This document shows, piece by piece, positions 17,664-26,117 of a stretch of DNA of 64,000 nt; positions within the stretch are counted from its first letter, which is position 1, and every line of letters starts with the position of its first letter. A program made the translations under genes and the position numbers. The stretch is taken from positions 21,649 to 85,648 of the forward strand of contig JBBQAM010000011.1 of assembly GCA_038316335.1 (NCBI GenBank), read 5' to 3'. Source of the DNA: JALHST01 sp038316335. Lineage in GTDB: Bacteria; Bacteroidota; Bacteroidia; Flavobacteriales; Flavobacteriaceae. The notes below the pieces were generated by a model. It was not told the DNA's origin. It searched no databases and was given only the letters and a program-made list of their open reading frames with translations.

Positions 17664-19163
17664 TCAACTAAAGGTTCTATCATGTGAACGCAATTCATTC
17701 CATTCCTCGGTTGGTTTAAAAAATGTTTTGTCCCTTGAATCCAAATGTTTTTTAACTACTTCCTCATTCAGTTCAATACCAAGGCCCGGAGCGGTTAGCG
17801 GTACTGGGGCAAAACCTTTGTCAATCATTTTTCCACCTCCGGTCAAGGTCACCAGATCTTCCCACCAGGGTAGGTCGACCGAATGGTGCTCAAGTGCCAA
17901 AAAGTTTTGGGTCGCTGCTGCACAGTGCACATTGGCCATAAAAGATACAGGGGTTCCCGCTTGGTGCATGGCCATCGCTATGCCGTATTCCTCGGCATAA
18001 TCTCCGATCCGCTTGGTTTCTAGAAGTCCGCCTGAGGTGGCGAGATCAGGATGGATAATATCAACCGCCCGGTTTTGTATCAAAGGTTTGAAGTTATCCA
18101 AATAGTTAATGTCCTCCCCTGTGGTGGTAGGGGTTTCAATAGCATCTGTAATGGTTTTCCACTGTTCGGTGTATTGCCAAGGTACCATGTCTTCGAACCA
18201 GGCGAGTCTGTATTTTTCCAATGCCTTGGCCAACCGAATGCTATTGTTCACGTCAAAATGCCCATAATGGTCTGTTGAAAGTGGGATTTCGTACCCTACC
18301 ATATTTCTGACATTCTCAACAAGTTGCTGCAAATGCTCGAAGCCTTTATCGGTTATCTGAATTTGTGTAAAAGGATGTGCCGTATTTCCGTATGACATAA
18401 AATTTCGGCGATCGCCCCATTGATTCAGATTTCCCTGGGCATCCTCCCAAAATTTTCCATTGACGATGCTCCCTGGGATTCCCTTTAATTCGCCGATTGA
18501 AACATCCATTTTTAACCAGGTATAGCCTTGGTCCTTGACCCTGAAATTGATCAATTTTTGCTGCTCCTCAGGGGTACTGGCCTCTGGCGTATCGGCATAC
18601 AGCCTTACATTATCACGGTATCTGCCTCCAAGTAATTGCCAGGCAGGCACGTTATAGGCTTTTCCACAAAGGTCCCAAAGTGCCATTTCGACAGCACACA
18701 CGCCGCCGCCCTGGCGTGCTGGTCCGCCAAATTGTTTGATACTTTTGAATATTTTTTCAACGTTGCACGGATTTTCCCCTAGGATCCTACTCTTTAACAT
18801 CAGGGCATATCGAACATCGGCCGCATCCCGTACTTCCCCTAGGCCGTGTATTCCCTGATTCGTATCGATCCGAATAATGGCCGTTCCTCCCATAACCCCG
18901 GTCAAGGCATATCGCATATCGGTAATTTTAAGGGTAGCTGGAGCCGAGGCACGGCGCACCTTCGCGGTCGTCGCGGCAATCGTATCTTCGAAGGAATATC
19001 CCATAAAGCTTGACAGGGCAATACCTCCCAAAGCGGTTTTCTTTAGAAAATTTCGTCTATTGTCACCGGTAGCCGGGTTGTCGATAGCCGCCTGTCGCTT
19101 CGCTGAATAAGCGCTTTCCGCCTTTTTGTTATTGGAAATAAACTGTTTTAGCGTGTTTTTCAT
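17664..19163 (-). CDS. Tat-exported enolase-superfamily (MR/MLE) sugar-acid dehydratase
   Basis: A mandelate racemase/muconate lactonising enzyme family protein of 499 residues. Metal ligands are D298 (with H299 in TDHYGHF), E324 (WFEDM) and E350 (GEDIN); a general acid/base H400 lies in MHQAG. This D-x-H... E, E, H pattern resembles the galactonate/mannonate dehydratase groups, which turn aldonic acids into 2-keto-3-deoxy acids. Residues 35-42 read NRRNFLKK, a near-ideal twin-arginine motif, followed by a hydrophobic stretch; 34 polar residues before it make an unusually long n-region. It is followed closely by the RraA-like gene. The sugar acid is unknown. Confidence 0.87.
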   Translation of the reverse strand: MKNTLKQFISNNKKAESAYSAKRQAAIDNPATGDNRRNFLKKTALGGIALSSFMGYSFEDTIAATTAKVRRASAPATLKITDMRYALTGVMGGTAIIRIDTNQGIHGLGEVRDAADVRYALMLKSRILGENPCNVEKIFKSIKQFGGPARQGGGVCAVEMALWDLCGKAYNVPAWQLLGGRYRDNVRLYADTPEASTPEEQQKLINFRVKDQGYTWLKMDVSIGELKGIPGSIVNGKFWEDAQGNLNQWGDRRNFMSYGNTAHPFTQIQITDKGFEHLQQLVENVRNMVGYEIPLSTDHYGHFDVNNSIRLAKALEKYRLAWFEDMVPWQYTEQWKTITDAIETPTTTGEDINYLDNFKPLIQNRAVDIIHPDLATSGGLLETKRIGDYAEEYGIAMAMHQAGTPVSFMANVHCAAATQNFLALEHHSVDLPWWEDLVTLTGGGKMIDKGFAPVPLTAPGLGIELNEEVVKKHLDSRDKTFFKPTEEWNELRSHDRTFS

Positions 19164-19582
19164 ACTGCTATTATTAATGGTTCTATATCATCCCTAATCT
19201 ATTATAAAATATTCATTGCCGCACACCATAGGATTTACATTCGGGTTACGGTACTTCTTCGACCGTTTATTTGAAATGTACGATTCGTTGATCCCGATAC
19301 GAATCGATGGTTTGCCGATATGCAACTAAATCCGTTTTTGGTAGTGGGGACCATCGGGTTCGATTTCCTGGAACCTTGGCCCTTAAGAAAATCGATTGAC
19401 CATTACCGTACGAAATTCAGTGTGCACAATTTCTATCCTAAGTGACCTTAAACCACCTAGAAGGACGTACCTTCTGGTCGTTGTAGGCCAATTGATGCAT
19501 AGCATGATGTTTACTTCATGCATTGATTTGGGTAGGTTGAATGCCTCGTAAAGATGGTATACTGGTTCGCAGATTAATTACA
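19164..19582. other. Gap in the carbohydrate cluster with possible coding remnant
   Basis: A 419-base spacer on an otherwise compact minus-strand run. It holds a small perfect inverted repeat (AGAAGG, five-base loop, CCTTCT, near 19460-19478) and a minus-strand open stretch described separately. No promoter motif of the TAnnTTTG type was found. Confidence 0.35.
19267..19417 (-). pseudogene. Possible C-terminal remnant of a lost gene
   Basis: The minus strand is open for 49 codons before TAA at 19267-19269, without a start codon. The peptide has protein-like composition: it includes SIFLRAKVPGNRTRWSPLP and ends QRIVHFK. In the same frame further upstream, two stop codons interrupt another plausible stretch (YNDQKVRPSRWFKVT). 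This looks more like a decayed reading frame than random spacer, but I do not recognise the family and chance cannot be excluded. Confidence 0.2.
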
Positions 19583-20689
19583 TCATAGCATTACTTTGGT
19601 TCCTGTTTTCGTCGCTTTAAAAATAGCGTCGATAATTTTCATATCCTTCACCCCTTCTTCTCCATCAACCGGGAAAATGGGTTGCACATCCTCGAAAATA
19701 AGTTGGGCCATTCCATCCATCTGAAGTGTTTGATGGGTAACATGCGGTTGTGTCAACTTACCCTTATTCGTACTGCCTTCAATAGGACCATAGCCCGTAG
19801 AAGGAACCATTTCTACGAATCCGTTTTCAGCGGTCATGAAAAACCGATCTAAATTGTTCATAGAATAGGTAGAAAGACAGGATGCTACGGCACCACTCGG
19901 AAATCCCATCTGAAATTGTATCGTCTCATCGATTCCTTCCTTGAACTTAATGAGATCCGTTTTTGTTTCCTGCGCCGTGACCCAAATGGGTTCTTCGCCC
20001 AGCATGTATCGTGCCCCATTAATGGAGTAAATACCGATATCCATCATGGCACCACCGCCAGAGAGTTCTTTGTTCAAGCGCCATTGGTTCGGGTCGCCGA
20101 TAACAAAACCTGACAACCCTTGAAAAAACTTGGGTTTCCCGAATTCGCCCGCTTTGCGCATGCGTATTACTTCAACTGTTTTGGGTTCGAAATGCATCCG
20201 ATATCCAATCAATAGTTTTACGTTTGCCGCCTTGCAGGCATCGACCATTTTTTGACCTTCTTCGGCGTTTATCGCCATTGGTTTTTCACTGATTACGTGC
20301 TTCCCGGCCTTCGCAACACGAATTGCCTGCTCACAATGAAGCCCATTGGGTGTAATGATATACACAGCATCGATATCGGGATTGTCTTTTATTTTATCAA
20401 AATTCGCGTAGTTATAACAATTCTTCTTCGGAATGCCATACTTGGCCTGCCAAGTTTCGACCTTTGAGGGTGTACCACTGATAACCCCTACCAATTTAGC
20501 CCGTTTACACGATTGCATGGCCTCGGCAACCCGTGTTCCATAACTACCCAGCCCCATAATGGCCACCCGAAGCATCGGGCCTTCATAGGTAGCAACTGAT
20601 GCGGCAAAAAGTTGCGTCGAATTGTATAATAGCGGCACGCCAATTGCCGAAACCGTCAACTTTCCCAAAAAATTTCTCCTTGAACCCAT
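19583..20689 (-). CDS. Tat-exported Gfo/Idh/MocA oxidoreductase, GFOR-like
   Basis: An NAD(P)-dependent sugar oxidoreductase of 368 residues. The Rossmann motif is MGLGSYGTRVAEAM, the catalytic lysine lies in EKPMA, and the substrate loop GGGAMMDIGIYSINGARY is very like that of Zymomonas glucose-fructose oxidoreductase (GFOR). The N-terminus S-R-R-N-F-L-G-K plus a hydrophobic segment is a twin-arginine signal, as in GFOR, which is exported with its NADP tightly bound. It would oxidise an aldose to a lactone or a glycoside to a 3-keto form. It follows the ThuA gene after 33 bases, on the same strand. Confidence 0.88.
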   Translation of the reverse strand: MGSRRNFLGKLTVSAIGVPLLYNSTQLFAASVATYEGPMLRVAIMGLGSYGTRVAEAMQSCKRAKLVGVISGTPSKVETWQAKYGIPKKNCYNYANFDKIKDNPDIDAVYIITPNGLHCEQAIRVAKAGKHVISEKPMAINAEEGQKMVDACKAANVKLLIGYRMHFEPKTVEVIRMRKAGEFGKPKFFQGLSGFVIGDPNQWRLNKELSGGGAMMDIGIYSINGARYMLGEEPIWVTAQETKTDLIKFKEGIDETIQFQMGFPSGAVASCLSTYSMNNLDRFFMTAENGFVEMVPSTGYGPIEGSTNKGKLTQPHVTHQTLQMDGMAQLIFEDVQPIFPVDGEEGVKDMKIIDAIFKATKTGTKVML

Positions 20690-20722
20690 ACTATTTATTT
20701 TAATATTCAGTGAACCTTTGAA

Positions 20723-21541
20723 TTAGTTCGATTTTTCAATTCCTTTACCTGTAGCTGCGTAATAGATACCACCGTACAAATGGTCTAAAAACCATTGATT
20801 TTCATACACTTTCTCAATATGGCCCAAGGCCGTATAGAAAGAACGGCCCCCATCGAATTCGTGATACCATGATATGGGATGTACCTGGCCCATTCCATTG
20901 CCAATACGGTCAATAGCCTGGCCATTAGTATCCAAATCACGATTCTTCCAAACTACCTTTGGGTCATAGGACCCTTCATCGACCAGGATCAAATTATGGA
21001 TTCCGTCGGTGGTGTCATCCCCAAATTCATACCATTCATCAGTCCACAATAAAGTGTTGGGAAAATGCTCTAATCCCGGAAAATTATGGTCGACAATGCG
21101 AAGCTTGGCGGTCTGTTGTGCAGGATGAATATGAAACATACGACCTACAAGTTTCGTATACCATTGCCAATCATATTCGGTGTCCGCTGCGGCATGGATA
21201 CCTACATACCCTTTCCCGGAACGTATAAATTTCTCAAATACCGCTTGTTCATCAGCATCAAATATATCGGCAGTAGTGCTTAAAAAAATTACGACATCAA
21301 ATCCTTTCAGGCCTTCCTCGGTAATCTTAATGGCATTTTGTTGTCTCTTTACCTCGAAATTATGGGTGGCTGCAAGTTCATTTATTGCGGCAATTCCATT
21401 GGCAATCGATTCATGATGCCATCCGGCCGTTTCTGTAATCAATAAGGCCTTGAACTGTTTTTGCGCAAGCATCGAATTTGAAAAAAGGGCACCGATCGTA
21501 AACAGCAGCAGCCCTTTGATGAAGGTTTTTTTTGTATACAT
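20723..21541 (-). CDS. Exported ThuA-like protein
   Basis: A ThuA-domain protein of 272 residues with a glutamine amidotransferase-like fold, preceded by a signal peptide ending near SNSMLAQ (residue 27). Typical motifs are ALLITETAGWHHES, VGIHAAADTEYDW and a late SWYHEFDGGRSFYTALGH. ThuA is linked to trehalose or 3-keto-disaccharide use in rhizobia; exported ThuA-domain proteins commonly accompany Gfo/Idh/MocA and DUF1080 genes in Bacteroidetes, as here. The chemical activity of the family is still not well defined. The gene sits between the TolB-like and GFOR-like genes. Confidence 0.88.
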   Translation of the reverse strand: MYTKKTFIKGLLLFTIGALFSNSMLAQKQFKALLITETAGWHHESIANGIAAINELAATHNFEVKRQQNAIKITEEGLKGFDVVIFLSTTADIFDADEQAVFEKFIRSGKGYVGIHAAADTEYDWQWYTKLVGRMFHIHPAQQTAKLRIVDHNFPGLEHFPNTLLWTDEWYEFGDDTTDGIHNLILVDEGSYDPKVVWKNRDLDTNGQAIDRIGNGMGQVHPISWYHEFDGGRSFYTALGHIEKVYENQWFLDHLYGGIYYAATGKGIEKSN

Positions 21542-21657
21542 ACTTGTTGGTTTTAACTTAAAGGATTGGTTATTTACTAGTCTCGTACTTTATTTTATTA
21601 AGTAAGGTTCAATTTAGTGTTTAATTTTTAATAGGATGACCCGATTCCACGATAGGT

Positions 21658-23166
21658 TTACATTTGGGTATTGGTCACAAAAGCGATCTTGGTACTATCC
21701 GGCGACCAACTGGGCACATTTATAGACCCTTGACCTCCATAAATATAGGCAATCACCCTGGGCTTTCCACCTTCATATGGCATGATGCGCAAAAGGCACT
21801 GTTTATAAAACGGATGTTCGCTTGGCTCAATGTCCTTTGGAAAGGATATAAAGGCAATCCATTTTTTATCAGGACTGATATGTGGGAACCAGTCATTGTA
21901 TTCATCAAAGGTTAATTGTGTTTGCTCCGCCCCATTTACCTTCATTCTCCAAAGTTTCATTTTACCGGTCCGGGTCGAATTGAAAAACAGATAGGCTCCA
22001 TCGGGGCTGTATTCCGGTCCATCATCCAAGGTACTTAAATTGGTCAGTTTTTCCTCCTCGCCTGTTGCGACCTCAACCGTATGGATGTTAAACACCCCAT
22101 CTCGATTCCCGGTAAAAACCATTTTTTTTGCATCTGGAGACCAACCATGAAAATAGGAGGCCCCAAGCCCAGGTTTTGTAACCATTTTCGGCAAGGAATC
22201 CCCGCCTACCGGCAGATAGTAAATGGCAGATGTACCCCCTTCGTTTTGATTGTGATTACTAATCCCTAATAACCTCCCATCAAAGGTCAACACATGGTCA
22301 TTGTTGTTGTTGATTGCATATCCTGTATTGAGTGGACTGATAGCATTCGATGCAAGTTCATAGTCGTATAAATGTCCCTTCGAATTATAGATCAAGTTTC
22401 TTCCATCGACACTCCAATTTGGTGCCTGTATCGAGTGGGCAGAGCGATATATAATCTTGCGAAGGCCACTTTTGACATCCATGATCTCGAGATTACTACC
22501 TAGATAATCTCGATATGGCCTAAAATCATCAGCAGCCGGGCGAATTATTCGAACATTGCTATACATGGCACGTTCACTGATCTCAGGGTTGTGGGAACAA
22601 ACGTAAATACCTACATACACTTCAGTATCCAACAAGACATCATTCAATACCACACTCGTAAATTCTTCTCCGAATTTTGCAGTTGACATGATAAACGTAT
22701 CCCCTTTTCTTTCCAACTGAATGATATCGGGTGACGCTGCCGGAGAAATAATTTCTTCGGTATCGGCCCCAACTTGCTTTCGAAATTGTAAGGAAGTCAA
22801 GCCGTCGCCATGGGTCGTGGCATTAACGTGTATTGAATTCGGGTCCAAATTGTTTTTTACGATCCATCCCACTTTTCTATGCGGATCTGTACCCGTACCT
22901 ATAAAACGTACTTGGGTCCTTAGAATAAAATCACCCTGAATCGTAGTCCATAAATAGTGAAAGGCGTCCTTCCCAAACCACATATTACTGCCAGACCCAG
23001 ATATCGTATATGTTTGGTCTTCAGGCGAATATTCGACACCACCCTGAATTTTACAGTCCCCAATATCACTACTGCGATCAAATAGGCCGATTTGATTCTG
23101 CGCAGATACCTGACATATAGTTATTACTAAAAACAATGCACTTACAACATTTCTTAAATCGTTCAT
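21658..23166 (-). CDS. Exported DUF1349-like plus TolB-type propeller protein
   Basis: A two-domain secreted protein of 502 residues with a signal peptide ending near CQVSAQ (residue 22). Residues about 25-205 resemble a DUF1349/concanavalin-like beta sandwich (FHYLWTTIQGDFILRTQVRF and GIYVCSHNP). Residues about 220-502 form WD40-like PD40 repeats of the TolB type, with APNWSVDGRNLIYN, FHGWSPDAKKMVFTG, GPEYSPDGAYLFFNS, FPHISPDKKWIAFIS and VPSWSPDSTKIAFVT. Such proteins are frequent in Bacteroidetes carbohydrate loci and may bind polysaccharide; there is no known enzymatic activity. It precedes the ThuA gene by 116 bases. Confidence 0.82.
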   Translation of the reverse strand: MNDLRNVVSALFLVITICQVSAQNQIGLFDRSSDIGDCKIQGGVEYSPEDQTYTISGSGSNMWFGKDAFHYLWTTIQGDFILRTQVRFIGTGTDPHRKVGWIVKNNLDPNSIHVNATTHGDGLTSLQFRKQVGADTEEIISPAASPDIIQLERKGDTFIMSTAKFGEEFTSVVLNDVLLDTEVYVGIYVCSHNPEISERAMYSNVRIIRPAADDFRPYRDYLGSNLEIMDVKSGLRKIIYRSAHSIQAPNWSVDGRNLIYNSKGHLYDYELASNAISPLNTGYAINNNNDHVLTFDGRLLGISNHNQNEGGTSAIYYLPVGGDSLPKMVTKPGLGASYFHGWSPDAKKMVFTGNRDGVFNIHTVEVATGEEEKLTNLSTLDDGPEYSPDGAYLFFNSTRTGKMKLWRMKVNGAEQTQLTFDEYNDWFPHISPDKKWIAFISFPKDIEPSEHPFYKQCLLRIMPYEGGKPRVIAYIYGGQGSINVPSWSPDSTKIAFVTNTQM

Positions 23167-23542
23167 TTGAATTCTCTGTTTTGTTAAAATAGCTATGGCC
23201 CGCTATAAATTTACTTTCAATTCAAGGGGACGGCCTTTTAGGCACGTCTTAAAATCGCATTAAGTAGCAAGTGGCGACTGTCATAAAGGGGAAATTGATG
23301 CAGCTTCAATTGTGCTCTACCACACTATCAAGAAACGTTCCCAAAAGCCTCAAACAGGCTGATCTAGGTTTCTAAAATAATCAATCTAACTTTGATTTTT
23401 GCATACAAATCGGCGAAAGATTGCACAATCCAAGTCAAATATGTTAGAAGGGGATAAAATAGGCTGTAGCACCAGAACAATAGGATTATAATAAAGCAAC
23501 ATCCTATGCGAAAATGCAACGACCACCCAGCGATTCATAAAT
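23167..23542. other. Spacer between GH51 and TolB-like genes, nothing recognised
   Basis: This 376-base stretch holds no gene I can support and no clear hairpin terminator. It is likely to contain the promoter of the TolB-like/ThuA/GFOR run; a partial match to the -7 box (TAAATTTA on the minus strand, near 23203-23210) is the only hint. Confidence 0.3.
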
Positions 23543-25108
23543 TTAAGAGCCTGGTTCTGCGATTGTTAAAAGGACCACCGATTTTGATGGCAAATCAACT
23601 AAAATCGTCGATTGCTTTTTCTTGAAATTTGAAAATGGCCGGATTGCAACCGCCTCTTCCTTATCAAAATCATTATAGGCATTCATTTTATCGGCGGCGA
23701 TTATCTGCCCTGAAATCGCCCCTATCTTTTCAAGACCCCGCAGATCAATGATCGTCTGAATATCCTTGACAGGGTTCATATTGACAATCGTAATATTGAT
23801 TCTACCCAACGTATCCTTCGAGGAAGAAACGGAGAGCGAAGGTATCTCGCCTCCATTTGTAACGTATTTTATTGCGGATACTTCGGTAGGAATGCTGACG
23901 GCATCCTGATGTACCTTATACAGTTTGAAGGTGTAAAAAGTCGGTGTTTTTACCATTGAGGAACCCTTGGTAAGAATCATGGCCTGAAGTACATTAACGG
24001 TCTGGGCGATATTTGCCATTTTTATCCGCTTGGCATGATTATTAAAAATGTTTAGCCCCAATCCTGCAACCAAGGCATCCCGAAGTGTATTCTGTTGAAA
24101 CAGAAAGCCAGGGTTCGTGCCTGCTTCAACATCGTACCAGGCTCCCCATTCATCGGCTATCAAGGCAATTTTATTTTCAGGATCCAAAGAGTCCATGACT
24201 GAAATCTGATCTTCGATGCTTGTTTCCATTTTTAAGGTGTTCGCCATGGAGCTAAACCACTCTTTTTCAACAAAATCGGTCGCCGATCCCTTGGCTTCCC
24301 ATGAATTCGCAATCGTATAATAATGGAAGGATATCCCGTCTAATACATGAATATAATCAGGAACCTCCTTTATACCGTTCAACAAAGTTTTTGTCCATTC
24401 CAAATCATCAAACTCCCCACCGCTTGCAATTTTAAACTCAGCGTTGCAATAGGTACTGAATCTTTTGAAGACATTCGTATAATAGTCGGCGTTCATACTT
24501 CCTCCGCAACCCCAATTTTCATTTCCAATACCCCAAAACTTTACCTTCCAAGGCAACTCCCTGCCATTCTTCTTTCGCAGCCTCGTAATTTCGCTGTCCG
24601 TAGCGGAGGTTACATATTCAATCCATTGATACGCATCCTTTACAGTGCCGCTTGCAATGTTAACCGCGATATAGGGTTCTGTGCCCAAAAGCTCGCAAAG
24701 CTCCAAAAATTCGTGGGTACCAAAAGAATTGTCTTCTGTAACCCCTCCCCAAAACGTATTCACCACCAAGGGTCGTTCGGCAACAGGGCCGATCCCGTCC
24801 CGCCACTGGTATTGTTCTGCAAAACAACCCCCTGGCCATCTCAAAACAGGGATATCGAGTTCCTTGAGCGAGGCGATGATATCTTTTCGAATACCATGAA
24901 TGTTAGGGATTTCGGAATCTTTTCCGACATAGAACCCATCGTAGATCCCGCGTCCCAAATGTTCGGCAAAATGGCCATAAATATATTTGCTGATGGTGTC
25001 TTTTGCCAGATCGGCATGAACAACAATCCTATTTTCCTGTGCATTTGATTGCTGTGGTATTGAAAAGAGGAGCAAAACCAACAGAACGAGGAGTCTACTT
25101 AAATTCAT
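23543..25108 (-). CDS. Exported GH51 alpha-L-arabinofuranosidase
   Basis: A family 51 glycoside hydrolase of 521 residues that removes alpha-L-arabinofuranosyl groups from arabinan or arabinoxylan. The acid/base is E197 in GIGNENWGCGG and the nucleophile is E320 in IADEWGAWYD. The N-terminal barrel motif RWPGGCFAEQYQW is characteristic, and the C-terminal jelly-roll is present. A signal peptide (LLVLLVLLLFSIPQQSNAQ) points to the periplasm; many bacterial GH51 enzymes are cytoplasmic, so export is notable. It is upstream of the TolB-like run on the same strand and downstream of the DUF1080 gene. Confidence 0.92.
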   Translation of the reverse strand: MNLSRLLVLLVLLLFSIPQQSNAQENRIVVHADLAKDTISKYIYGHFAEHLGRGIYDGFYVGKDSEIPNIHGIRKDIIASLKELDIPVLRWPGGCFAEQYQWRDGIGPVAERPLVVNTFWGGVTEDNSFGTHEFLELCELLGTEPYIAVNIASGTVKDAYQWIEYVTSATDSEITRLRKKNGRELPWKVKFWGIGNENWGCGGSMNADYYTNVFKRFSTYCNAEFKIASGGEFDDLEWTKTLLNGIKEVPDYIHVLDGISFHYYTIANSWEAKGSATDFVEKEWFSSMANTLKMETSIEDQISVMDSLDPENKIALIADEWGAWYDVEAGTNPGFLFQQNTLRDALVAGLGLNIFNNHAKRIKMANIAQTVNVLQAMILTKGSSMVKTPTFYTFKLYKVHQDAVSIPTEVSAIKYVTNGGEIPSLSVSSSKDTLGRINITIVNMNPVKDIQTIIDLRGLEKIGAISGQIIAADKMNAYNDFDKEEAVAIRPFSNFKKKQSTILVDLPSKSVVLLTIAEPGS

Positions 25109-25190
25109 TGGTCAACGGTTATTTTAGTGCTACACTTGTGGTTTAATAATCCGACTTAAAAGGGTTTTATCCGCTAATTTAAATTGATCT

Positions 25191-26009
25191 TTAATAGATC
25201 AAAAGCGAAATTTTTCTAAAATCGATAGGATGGCTGTTTGATTGTAATGAAATATAACCGTGTTTTACGGTAGGATCTTCATTGACCATTAGGTTTTTAG
25301 CTAGTTCATTTTGAGGATCATACACAGGATTCTTAAAGGTCAATATTTCTTCCCCATTTACATAGTGTTTAATGATACCGTCCTTCACATCGATCTCCAT
25401 GGTTACCCATTGATCGCCATGAAACGTTCTTTTGATGGTCGGCAGCGTACAATACGATGTATTTCTTTCACCATTGATCTCGACGAACATGCCATTGGCA
25501 CATAGTTCCCCTACCGGTCGTTCTTCGACGCCATTACCTCCGTGAAGGTTATATTCCAAACAAATAGGAAATTGCTGGTCGAGCTCGATGGTTGACGGGG
25601 GTTGGCCATGGTATTGAACGCCACTGTCCCGATAGCCCCACTCAGGCGCACCAGGGGCCGTTTCCCCTACGAAGCGGTATTCTACCTTCAATCGATAATT
25701 AGTAAGATCCTTATTAAAGTACAAGGCACCAAAGGTATTGTCAAAATTATCCCCATACCCATCATAGCGAATGCTTAAAATCCCATTTTCCACACGAAAG
25801 GTGTTCCCAAAGTTCTCCCCGAGGGGATGCCCTTTTATTTTCATTGTCCAGCCCGATAAATCCTTGCCATTGAAAATTGAAATCCAATCTGATTTCCCAA
25901 CTTCTTTGGAAATCGTAGTAGGAACGCGATGCCTCGTATCAGTGCTTCTTGGAGCATAGTAAACCACCAATAAGAGACTTAGTGAAATTAGGAATTGGTT
26001 GTGTTTCAT
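25191..26009 (-). CDS. Exported DUF1080 (3-keto-disaccharide hydrolase) protein
   Basis: A 272-residue protein with a hydrophobic N-terminus (LISLSLLLVVYYAP) and one DUF1080 domain, a concanavalin-like beta sandwich. The start WISIFNGKDLSGWTMK and the core WGYRDSGVQYHG and WVTMEIDVKDGIIKHYVNG are typical. DUF1080 proteins have been reported to hydrolyse 3-keto-glycosides, acting after Gfo/Idh/MocA oxidoreductases. Both family types are in this cluster. It is the first gene of a minus-strand group; a gap of 82 bases precedes GH51. Confidence 0.87.
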   Translation of the reverse strand: MKHNQFLISLSLLLVVYYAPRSTDTRHRVPTTISKEVGKSDWISIFNGKDLSGWTMKIKGHPLGENFGNTFRVENGILSIRYDGYGDNFDNTFGALYFNKDLTNYRLKVEYRFVGETAPGAPEWGYRDSGVQYHGQPPSTIELDQQFPICLEYNLHGGNGVEERPVGELCANGMFVEINGERNTSYCTLPTIKRTFHGDQWVTMEIDVKDGIIKHYVNGEEILTFKNPVYDPQNELAKNLMVNEDPTVKHGYISLQSNSHPIDFRKISLLIY

Positions 26010-26117
26010 AGTGTCTTGTAACTTGATTCATTACTTCCTTTTTGTTGGCTCCTGAAGAAACGTTTGTTGCTCTTCGGGGGTATTTCAAGCGTCTTATTCT
26101 TTCGGTATCGTAGGGTG

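Noticed and set aside
12256..26009. A classical polysaccharide utilisation locus
   Set aside because: GH26 and GH51 enzymes are present, but there is no SusC/SusD pair, no hybrid two-component or ECF sigma regulator and no sulfatase.
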